The notes under the pieces were generated by a model, which searched no databases, had not been told where the DNA came from, and saw only the letters and a program-made list of their open reading frames with translations. A DNA stretch of 64,000 bases from positions 47,823 to 111,822 of the forward strand of contig CAZLCS010000014.1 in the NCBI GenBank assembly GCA_964557955.1, written 5' to 3'. Below are positions 42,732-50,236 of the stretch, piece by piece. The DNA is from JALOOX01 sp964557955. Its GTDB lineage: Bacteria; Desulfobacterota; Syntrophobacteria; Syntrophobacterales; Syntrophobacteraceae. The position numbers were made by a program, and so were the translations under genes. Each line of letters begins with the position of its first letter. Position 1 is the stretch's first letter.

Positions 42732-43237
42732 TGTTCTACATATTCGGCTTTGGTGCCGTCGTCTCCGCGCTGTTGATGGTGACCAACAAGAGGCCGGTAC
42801 GCGCGGCCATGAGTCTGGTTGCAACCATGTCTTTCCTTGCCGGGCTGTATGTGCTCCTGGATGCGCACCTGATTGCTGTGCTTCAGCTCATCGTCTATGC
42901 GGGCGCCATCATGGTGCTCTTCCTCTTCGTGATCATGCTCCTCAACATCGAGGAGAAGGAAGGGTTGCTGGGGGTCAATACGATCCTTCTGCAGTTCATG
43001 GGCATGCTGGTGGTCGGGCTGCTTTTTGTGTCGATGGTGAGCTTGTTCAAGGGAGAGGGATCTCTGCTCTCGTCCACTGTGGAGATAGCAGCCGATTTCG
43101 GTACGACGAAGGCAGTGGGTATGAAGCTCTTCACGGAGTATCTTCTGCCTTTTGAAATTGCTTCGGTATTGTTGTTGGCAGCAATTGTCGGCGCAGTCAT
43201 CCTAGCGAAAAGGAGGATCGATGATACGGGGCGGTGA
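42719..43237 (+). CDS. nuoJ: NADH-quinone oxidoreductase subunit J
   Basis: Small membrane subunit of 172 residues with five hydrophobic helices; the VYAGAIMVLFLFVIMLLNI helix contains the pi-bulge region typical of NuoJ. ATG 42719 is chosen because AGGAGG stands 11 bases upstream at 42702-42707; the ATG at 42731 is an alternative. It overlaps the end of nuoI. Confidence 0.94.
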   Translation: MELLMFYIFGFGAVVSALLMVTNKRPVRAAMSLVATMSFLAGLYVLLDAHLIAVLQLIVYAGAIMVLFLFVIMLLNIEEKEGLLGVNTILLQFMGMLVVGLLFVSMVSLFKGEGSLLSSTVEIAADFGTTKAVGMKLFTEYLLPFEIASVLLLAAIVGAVILAKRRIDDTGR

Positions 43238-43267
43238 ATCATTGTCCCGGATCATGAAGCGTAGCCT

Positions 43268-43570
43268 ATGGTCACTTTAAACTCATACCTGGTACTGGGA
43301 GCGGTGCTCTTCTCCATCGGTGCGGTGGGAGTGTTCACTCAGCGTAATGCATTGATCATCTATATGTGCATTGAGCTGATGTTGAATGCCGTCAATTTAA
43401 CCATCGTCGCCTTCTCACGATTTCTTAACAATATGGACGGCCACGTGTACGTGTTTATGATCATGACCGTTGCTGCGGCAGAAGCTGCCGTGGGACTGGC
43501 CATCATCATATCTCTTTTCAGGAACAAAGAGTCCGTCAATGTGGATGACTTCAATTTAAGTAAAGGTTAA
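43268..43570 (+). CDS. nuoK: NADH-quinone oxidoreductase subunit K
   Basis: Three-helix membrane subunit of 100 residues with the two buried glutamates of the proton path: E in YMCIELMLNAVNL and E in AAAEAAVGLAI. Related to MrpC. It fits between NuoJ and the antiporter-type subunits. Seven bases separate it from the next gene. Confidence 0.95.
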   Translation: MVTLNSYLVLGAVLFSIGAVGVFTQRNALIIYMCIELMLNAVNLTIVAFSRFLNNMDGHVYVFMIMTVAAAEAAVGLAIIISLFRNKESVNVDDFNLSKG

Positions 43571-43577
43571 TCAAAAC

Positions 43578-45056
43578 GTGGAAACGATTGTATCCATTAA
43601 GCCGTTACTTGCCGTGCTGAGCTCCCTGCTGGCAGTGCCTCTGATTTTGAGGACGGGTGAGGACCGCCCCAATGTCCGCGAGTTTTGGTCGATTCTGGCC
43701 GGGGTGATCAAGTTCTCAATCGTTATCTCGATGGTCCCTACCATCATGGCCGGGAATATCATCGAGTTTACGCTGGTCACCTTTTATCAGGGAATCGACA
43801 TCAAGTTCCGGGTCGATGCGCTCGGCATCCTCTTCGCCACGGTCTCTTCTTTCCTTTGGATCGTCACCACGTTTTATTCCATCGGATACATGCGCACCAA
43901 CAAGGAGCATGCGCAGACGAGATATTTCACGTGCTTCGCCATCAGCCTCTCGTCGACGATTGCAGTGGCATTTTCAGCGAACCTCATCACGCTCTTTGTC
44001 TTTTACGAGTTCCTCAGCCTCGCCACGGTGCCTCTGGTCGGCCACAAGGAGACTCCCGAAGCCCTGGAGGGAGCACAAAAGTATTTCCTGTACCTTATGA
44101 CGATGTCCAAGACCTTTCTCCTGTCCGGCATTTTTATCGTCTACATGGTGGCGGGAACGACAGACTTTGCTCCCGGCGGGCTTCTGAGACCTCAAACAGG
44201 ATCGACGCTTCTCTTTGTCGGATTCTTCCTCTTCCTGTACGGGTTTGCCAAGGGAGCGGTCATGCCGCTTCACAACTGGCTCCCTTCAGCCATGGTGGCT
44301 CCGACGCCTGTGAGCGCGCTTCTGCATGCGGTTGCCGTCGTGAAGGTGGGAGTGTTCTCGATCCTCAGGGTCGTGTTCCACATTTATGGCGTTGATCTCA
44401 TGAGTCGTATGGGCCTGGGAATCACTGCGGCCTACGTGGTTTCCTTCACGATTGTTGTGGCATCGATCATTGCGCTTTCCAAGGACAATTTGAAGGCCAG
44501 GCTTGCGTACTCAACGGTGAGCCAGCTCTCGTATGTTATCCTGGGAGCGGTTTTGCTGACATCGAGCAGCATGGTGGGTGGTGTCATGCACATCGCCAAT
44601 CATGCTTTCTCGAAGATCACCCTCTTCTTCTGCGCGGGCTCCCTTTACGTTGCTGCGCACAAGACCGAGGTGAGCCAGCTCTCGGGCATTGGGAAAAAGA
44701 TGCCGTGGACCATGGCGGCCTTTTTCATTGGATCCCTGAGTATGATCGGGGTGCCGCCGGCGGCCGGATTCACGAGCAAGTGGTATCTTGCCCTGGGAAC
44801 GATCGAAGCCAGGGAGATCCCCATCCTGATGGTGCTGCTGGTCAGTACGGTGCTCAACGCTGCTTATTTTCTGCCTATTACCTACAAGGCCTTCTTTGAA
44901 AAGGAGGAGGTTTCGCACGGTCACGATGAGCACCATGAGGAAGTGAGGGAAGTTCCCTTCGTGGTTGTGCCCCTCGTGCTCACGGCTATCATATCCTTGT
45001 TGATCGGTATTTTTCCTGACTACTTCTTGAGTCTTGCGCAGGAGGTGATCCGATGA
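43578..45056 (+). CDS. Additional antiporter-type subunit (MrpD/NuoM-like)
   Basis: Proton-translocating membrane subunit of 492 residues with about fourteen helices, closest in style to MrpD-type subunits. Functional positions are present: the Glu of the FVFYEFLSLATVPLVG helix, the Lys in GFAKGAVMPLHNWLP, the broken-helix His block HAVAVVKVG and the second Lys helix region (KDNLKARLAYSTVSQLSY). It has no long C-terminal lateral helix, so it is not a normal NuoL. It starts with GTG 7 bases after nuoK and overlaps the following small gene in ATGA. It appears to be a fourth antiporter-like unit in the membrane arm. Confidence 0.88.
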   Translation: METIVSIKPLLAVLSSLLAVPLILRTGEDRPNVREFWSILAGVIKFSIVISMVPTIMAGNIIEFTLVTFYQGIDIKFRVDALGILFATVSSFLWIVTTFYSIGYMRTNKEHAQTRYFTCFAISLSSTIAVAFSANLITLFVFYEFLSLATVPLVGHKETPEALEGAQKYFLYLMTMSKTFLLSGIFIVYMVAGTTDFAPGGLLRPQTGSTLLFVGFFLFLYGFAKGAVMPLHNWLPSAMVAPTPVSALLHAVAVVKVGVFSILRVVFHIYGVDLMSRMGLGITAAYVVSFTIVVASIIALSKDNLKARLAYSTVSQLSYVILGAVLLTSSSMVGGVMHIANHAFSKITLFFCAGSLYVAAHKTEVSQLSGIGKKMPWTMAAFFIGSLSMIGVPPAAGFTSKWYLALGTIEAREIPILMVLLVSTVLNAAYFLPITYKAFFEKEEVSHGHDEHHEEVREVPFVVVPLVLTAIISLLIGIFPDYFLSLAQEVIR

Positions 45057-45310
45057 TCAGGAGGATCGTCCTTTATGTCGGAGACCCGGCCAATTCCAAG
45101 ACTTTGAAAAAGCTGGGCTACCTTTCTCTGGTTCTTGTCTTCGTGGCCGATTTCTTTGTGCATCGTGATCACGCCCTGTACATCTGGGACAAGATCCCCG
45201 GCTGGGGTGCCTTCTACGGCTTTGTCTCCTGCGTCCTGATCATTCTGGTCTCGAAGTTTCTGGGTCACCAAGGCCGCATCATGCAGGATGAGGATTATTA
45301 CAATGACTGA
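45053..45310 (+). CDS. Small two-helix membrane protein inside the nuo operon
   Basis: Unrecognised 85-residue protein. Two hydrophobic helices (about 23-38 and 52-70) flank a short loop with HRDHALYIWDKIPGW; the C-terminus is charged (HQGRIMQDEDYYND). A perfect-looking AGGAGGTGAT precedes ATG 45053, which overlaps the stop of the preceding antiporter gene; its own stop overlaps the next gene. Such tight coupling on both sides argues for a structural or assembly role with the two antiporter subunits. No homologue could be named from the sequence. Confidence 0.85.
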   Translation: MIRRIVLYVGDPANSKTLKKLGYLSLVLVFVADFFVHRDHALYIWDKIPGWGAFYGFVSCVLIILVSKFLGHQGRIMQDEDYYND

Positions 45311-47075
45311 TTGGTTTCACCCGTCTCTATTGTTCATTTTCGGAGCCTTCGGCATTCCTTTTCTGAGCGGGAAGGTGCGGCAGGGTTACCTGATGGTGAT
45401 TCCGCTTCTGGCTGTGGCCTGCGTCTACTCCATGACGCCGGGGACTTACTGGACCACCACCTTTCTCGGAACTCAGCTGACTTTCGGTGCCGTGGATAAG
45501 CTCAGTGTTGTGTTTGGGTGGGTTTTTACCATCATGTCGTTTATCGGCATCGTCTACGCTCTCCACGTTGAGGACCGCGGTCAGCATGTGGCGGCTTTCC
45601 TTTATGTGGGAGGCTCCATAGGGGTCACCTTCGCAGGCGACTTCTTCACGTTGTTCATCTTCTGGGAGTTGATGGCCTTCGCATCGGCCTACCTGGTTTT
45701 CGCTCGCCGCGTGAAAGCATCGATCGATGCCGGATACCGATACATTCTGGTGCACATTTTTGGCGGTGTGTGCCTGCTCGGGGGGATTGTGCTCCATTAC
45801 ATGAGCACGAATTCAATCACTGTCGGTCCCCTGGATCAGGACGGCAGCCTTGCGTTTTACCTGATGCTGGTCGGTGTCCTTTTTAACGCAGCGGTGCCGC
45901 CGTTTCATGCATGGCTGACGGATGCGTACCCCGAAGGTACTGTAACGGGCTCGGTATTCATGTCGGCCTTCACGACGAAGACGGCCGTGTACGTACTGGT
46001 GCGCGTGTTTCCGGGGACCGAGCTTCTGGTGTGGATGGGAACGATCATGGCTCTCTACGGTGTCGTTTATGCCGTTCTGGAGAACGACAGCAGGAGGTTG
46101 CTGGCTTACCACATCATCAGCCAGGTGGGATATATGGTCGCGGGCGTCGGGATCGGAACGGACCTGTCACTGAACGGTTCGGTGTCTCACGCTTTTGCGC
46201 ACATTCTCTACAAGGGACTCCTTTTCATGGGCGCCGGCGCCGTGATCATGATGACCGGCCGAAGCAAGCTGACGGAGCTGGGGGGGGTGTACCGAACCAT
46301 GCCCATCACGCTGGTCCTCTACATGATCGGAGGGTTCGCGATTTCGGCCTTCCCCCTGTTCAGCGGTTTTGTCACGAAGTCGATGGTCGTGTCGGGGGCT
46401 GCTTATGACCACAGACCGCTTGTGGCACTGCTCCTGACCATGGCGTCGTCGGGTACCTTCCTCCACACGGGGCTCAAGCTGCCTTACTATATGTTTTTTG
46501 GGAAGGATTCGGGAATCGAAGCCAAGGAGCCTCCCCTGAACATGCTCATCGCGATGGGTATAGCAGCCTTCCTGTGTATCGGCATTGGCTGTGTTCCGGG
46601 ACCGCTTTATGCGCTCCTTCCGTATCCCGTTGACTATCACCCCTACACGGGGGATCACGTGACCACCGCCTTGGGAGTGCTGCTCTTCACCGGCTTGGGC
46701 TTCTTCATGCTGCTCAAGAAGCTGGATCCCGAACCTACCATCAGCGTCGATACAGACTGGGTTTATCGCAAGGGGAGTCGCGTGTTCATGTGGTTTGCAA
46801 AGGATCCTGTTGCCGGCACAGATACGGTGGTTGGTGATATTTATAAGACGGTCATTTCCAGATTCACTCTTTCCTTCTCGCAGTTCCTGGCGCGCATCTT
46901 TGACCTCCGAGGCATAGATGGCATGGTGAATGGGGTGGCTGCCTTTTTCATCGGGCTTGCCGGGAACCTGCGGGGTACGGCCAGTGGTTTGGTGAGGAAC
47001 TATGCGCTTACGATGCTGGTTGGCGGCGTCGTGATCCTCGGTTATTACCTATTCGCCTACTTGATGAGTCTATGA
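45303..47075 (+). CDS. nuoL: NuoL-like antiporter subunit with C-terminal lateral-helix region
   Basis: Large membrane subunit of 590 residues. The core has antiporter motifs (Glu in FIFWELMAFASAYLVF, PPFHAWLTDAYPEGTVTGS, Lys in FTTKTAVYVLVR, HILYKGLLFMGAG). The C-terminal 130 residues match the NuoL end: an amphipathic stretch, then DLRGIDGMVNGVA and RNYALTMLVGG, which in NuoL form the lateral helix and anchor helix. This identifies it as the NuoL counterpart even though the core looks MrpD-like. ATG 45303 is preferred to 45288; it overlaps the small upstream gene. It overlaps nuoM by four bases. Confidence 0.85.
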   Translation: MTDWFHPSLLFIFGAFGIPFLSGKVRQGYLMVIPLLAVACVYSMTPGTYWTTTFLGTQLTFGAVDKLSVVFGWVFTIMSFIGIVYALHVEDRGQHVAAFLYVGGSIGVTFAGDFFTLFIFWELMAFASAYLVFARRVKASIDAGYRYILVHIFGGVCLLGGIVLHYMSTNSITVGPLDQDGSLAFYLMLVGVLFNAAVPPFHAWLTDAYPEGTVTGSVFMSAFTTKTAVYVLVRVFPGTELLVWMGTIMALYGVVYAVLENDSRRLLAYHIISQVGYMVAGVGIGTDLSLNGSVSHAFAHILYKGLLFMGAGAVIMMTGRSKLTELGGVYRTMPITLVLYMIGGFAISAFPLFSGFVTKSMVVSGAAYDHRPLVALLLTMASSGTFLHTGLKLPYYMFFGKDSGIEAKEPPLNMLIAMGIAAFLCIGIGCVPGPLYALLPYPVDYHPYTGDHVTTALGVLLFTGLGFFMLLKKLDPEPTISVDTDWVYRKGSRVFMWFAKDPVAGTDTVVGDIYKTVISRFTLSFSQFLARIFDLRGIDGMVNGVAAFFIGLAGNLRGTASGLVRNYALTMLVGGVVILGYYLFAYLMSL

Positions 47076-48661
47076 TGAATTTCTCAAACTTTCCCATACT
47101 GTCTGTCATCACGTATATGCCGTTGGTGGGGATCCTGGCGATCTGTTTCATCGACAGCAAGCGTCACGATTTGATACGATGGGTGGCATTCGTTGCCGGC
47201 GTCGTGACCTTTCTCGTATCACTGCCGCTGTATTTCTTGTTCGACCCGACCACCTGGAAGATGCAGTTTGTCGAGGATATCCCGTGGATCACCCAGTTCG
47301 GTATCCGCTACCACATGGGAATCGACGGCATCAGCGTGCTTCTGATTCTTCTGACCACGTTCCTGTCCGCTCTGGCCATTCTTTCCACGTGGACGGCCGT
47401 GACGCAGGGCGTGAAGGGCTACATGATCTCGCTGCTCTTCCTCGAGGTTGGGATGCTCGGAGTCTTCTGCGCACTCGATTTCATTCTGTTCTACGTTTTC
47501 TGGGAAGTAATGCTGATCCCCATGTACTTCATCATCGGGATCTGGGGGGGACCGCGCAGGATCTATGCCGCCGTGAAGTTCTTCATATACACCATGAGCG
47601 GCAGCGTGCTGATGCTGGTGGCCATTCTGGTGCTTTGGTACAAGTTCTATGAGGTTACCGGCGTTTTCACTTTTGACATTTTGACCTACTACAACCTGGG
47701 ATTACCTTCCAACATCCAGATCTGGCTCTTCCTGGCCTTCTTCCTGGCTTTCGCCATCAAGGTCCCCATGTGGCCCTTCCACACGTGGCTTCCGGATGCT
47801 CACGTGGAAGCACCGACCGCTGGCAGCGTGATCCTGGCCGGGGTGCTGCTGAAGATGGGAACCTATGGTTTCCTGAGATTCAGCCTGCCGATCTTCCCGC
47901 AGGCGACAATGGATGCCATACCCTATGTGCTGGTGCTGTCTGTCATTGGAATCATCTACGGGGCTCTGGTGTCCCTGGCGCAGGATGACATCAAGAAACT
48001 GGTTGCTTATTCAAGCGTCAGCCATCTCGGTTACTGCATGCTGGGAATGTTTGCGCTCAATCCGGAAGGGGTCAAGGGCAGCATTATCCAGATGATCAAC
48101 CACGGCCTGAGCACAGGGGCGCTCTTCCTCATCGTCGGGATCCTTTATGAGCGGCGGCATACGCGGCTCATCTCCGATTATGGCGGCGTTCTGAAGGTAA
48201 TGCCGATCTTTGCCGCGCTTTTCCTGCTGGTCTGTTTCGCGTCGATGGGCGTGCCGGGATTGAACGGTTTCATTGGCGAGTTGCTGATTCTCATCGGAGC
48301 GTTCAAGGCATCCGTGGGGTTCGGCCTGGTGGCAACGATTGGACTCATTCTGGGTGCTGTATACCTGCTGTGGATGTACAAGCGGGTCATGTACGGTGAG
48401 ATCACCAAGGAAGAGAACAGGCTGCTGAAAGATATGAATAGTCGGGAATACGCCTATCTTCTCCCGATCATCGTATTCATTGTTTGGATAGGTGTATATC
48501 CCAAGCCATTCTTGGATAAGATGGACGCATCGGTTCAACACCTTCTGCAAGTGGTGAATCAGCAGGGAACCAAGCAGGCAGATGCCCGGATGATCGAAGG
48601 GATGAACTCCAACACTGCAAATAGGAACACGGAACTGTTTGCCGCGGATCAGAGGCTGTAG
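47072..48661 (+). CDS. nuoM: NADH-quinone oxidoreductase subunit M
   Basis: Antiporter-type proton channel of 529 residues with fourteen helices. NuoM features are the conserved Glu in FYVFWEVMLIPMYFIIG, the MWPFHTWLPDAHVEAPTAGSV block, Lys in GVLLKMGTYGFLR, and MINHGLSTGALFL. It overlaps the NuoL-like stop and is followed by nuoN after 3 bases. Confidence 0.95.
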   Translation: MMNFSNFPILSVITYMPLVGILAICFIDSKRHDLIRWVAFVAGVVTFLVSLPLYFLFDPTTWKMQFVEDIPWITQFGIRYHMGIDGISVLLILLTTFLSALAILSTWTAVTQGVKGYMISLLFLEVGMLGVFCALDFILFYVFWEVMLIPMYFIIGIWGGPRRIYAAVKFFIYTMSGSVLMLVAILVLWYKFYEVTGVFTFDILTYYNLGLPSNIQIWLFLAFFLAFAIKVPMWPFHTWLPDAHVEAPTAGSVILAGVLLKMGTYGFLRFSLPIFPQATMDAIPYVLVLSVIGIIYGALVSLAQDDIKKLVAYSSVSHLGYCMLGMFALNPEGVKGSIIQMINHGLSTGALFLIVGILYERRHTRLISDYGGVLKVMPIFAALFLLVCFASMGVPGLNGFIGELLILIGAFKASVGFGLVATIGLILGAVYLLWMYKRVMYGEITKEENRLLKDMNSREYAYLLPIIVFIVWIGVYPKPFLDKMDASVQHLLQVVNQQGTKQADARMIEGMNSNTANRNTELFAADQRL

Positions 48662-48664
48662 CTT

Positions 48665-50137
48665 ATGGAACAGGTGATAGCCACAATCAAATTGAGCGCT
48701 TTGTATCCGGAGATCGTTCTGACTGTCTTTGCGCTGCTGATTTTGATGCTGCAAGCATTCAACAGCCTCCGCTACAAGCAATACTATGGCTACTTGACAC
48801 TCGCAGGCGTGTTGGGGGCCATTGGCTACGTGGTCTGCCAGCCGGCCGGCTTTGATATGCGAGTCGTGGAATATACGTTCAGCAACATGTGGGTTGTGGA
48901 CAACTATTCCCGGTTCTTCAAATTGATCTTCTTACTGGGCACCGGACTCACCATACTGATTTCAGTGAAGTATCTCGATGATGAAGAGATTCATTATGGG
49001 GAGTATTTTGCCCTGGTTCTCTTTGCCACCGTGGGAATGATGATCATGGCCAGCGGGGCCGAGCTGATCACCATCTTCCTGGGGCTAGAGGTCATGTCGG
49101 TTTCATTGTATGTCCTTGCCGGTTATACCCGGACGCGGCTGGAATCGAACGAATCGGCCTTGAAATACTACGTGCTCGGCTCCTTCGCCGCCGGCTTTCT
49201 GCTCTACGGGATTGCACTGATCTACGGCTCCACCGGGACTACTGAGATCAAGGGCATAGCCAAATACATCGCGGCGTCTGGCTTTCAAAGCCCGACCATG
49301 ATCATGGGAATGGCGCTTCTCGTGATTGGTTTCGGATTCAAGGCGGCTTTGGTGCCGTTTCACATGTGGACGCCGGATGTGTATGAAGGCGCCCCGGCTC
49401 CGATCACTGCCTTCATGTCTGCCGGGCCGAAGGCTGCCGCTTTTGCCGCCTTCGTACGAATATTCATGGAAGCGCTGCCATCGCTTCAGGTGGAATGGAC
49501 CGCCGTGCTGTGGATCATCGCAGCCTTGACCATGACGACCGGGAATGTTATCGCGCTGGTGCAGGACAACATCAAGCGCATGTTGGCATACTCGAGCATT
49601 GCGCATGCCGGCTACGTGATGGTTGCGTTTCTGGCTGCCGGCGAGCTCGGGATTCCGAGCATTATGTATTACATGCTCGTGTACACCTTCATGAACATCG
49701 GAGCGTTTGCGATCATCACGGTCCTCGGCGGGCGTGGGGAGAAGAGGGTTCGTATTCAGGATTACAGGGGCCTTGGATATTCAAATCCGTATGCAGCTGT
49801 AGCGATGAGCCTGTTCCTTTTCTCTTTGGCCGGAATACCTCCGACAGGCGGGTTTATGGGCAAGTTTTACATCTTTTCTGCGGCTATGAAGGAAGGTTAT
49901 ATCGGCCTGGCCGTCATTGGCGTAATCAACAGTGTTGTATCGGTTTACTATTACCTGCGTGTGACCATAGCGATGTACATGGAGGAAACCAGCCCTGCGG
50001 CAGGTGTGGAAGGGCAGCTGGCTTTTTCTCCCGCCATCATTGCGGCTATCTGCATATCGGCCTACGGTGTGCTGTCTCTGGGGCTCTTCCCTGCTACTTA
50101 CGTTGCCATTGCCAAGCTGTCTTATCTAGCCTTGTAA
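48665..50137 (+). CDS. nuoN: NADH-quinone oxidoreductase subunit N
   Basis: Antiporter-type subunit next to NuoK in complex I; 490 residues with about fourteen helices. Signatures include the Glu in IFLGLEVMSVSLYVL, VPFHMWTPDVYEGAPAPITAF, the KAAAFAAFVR helix and RMLAYSSIAHAGY. It ends the nuo part of the operon, 99 bases before fdhA. Confidence 0.95.
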   Translation: MEQVIATIKLSALYPEIVLTVFALLILMLQAFNSLRYKQYYGYLTLAGVLGAIGYVVCQPAGFDMRVVEYTFSNMWVVDNYSRFFKLIFLLGTGLTILISVKYLDDEEIHYGEYFALVLFATVGMMIMASGAELITIFLGLEVMSVSLYVLAGYTRTRLESNESALKYYVLGSFAAGFLLYGIALIYGSTGTTEIKGIAKYIAASGFQSPTMIMGMALLVIGFGFKAALVPFHMWTPDVYEGAPAPITAFMSAGPKAAAFAAFVRIFMEALPSLQVEWTAVLWIIAALTMTTGNVIALVQDNIKRMLAYSSIAHAGYVMVAFLAAGELGIPSIMYYMLVYTFMNIGAFAIITVLGGRGEKRVRIQDYRGLGYSNPYAAVAMSLFLFSLAGIPPTGGFMGKFYIFSAAMKEGYIGLAVIGVINSVVSVYYYLRVTIAMYMEETSPAAGVEGQLAFSPAIIAAICISAYGVLSLGLFPATYVAIAKLSYLAL

Positions 50138-50236
50138 TAGGGGGTTAGATCAAGATTAAATGGCTATTCTTATCTCGGCTTCTATATTAACTATGATATA
50201 GGATGCCGGAGTCCTCATTAAAAAAGGCAGAGGGAT

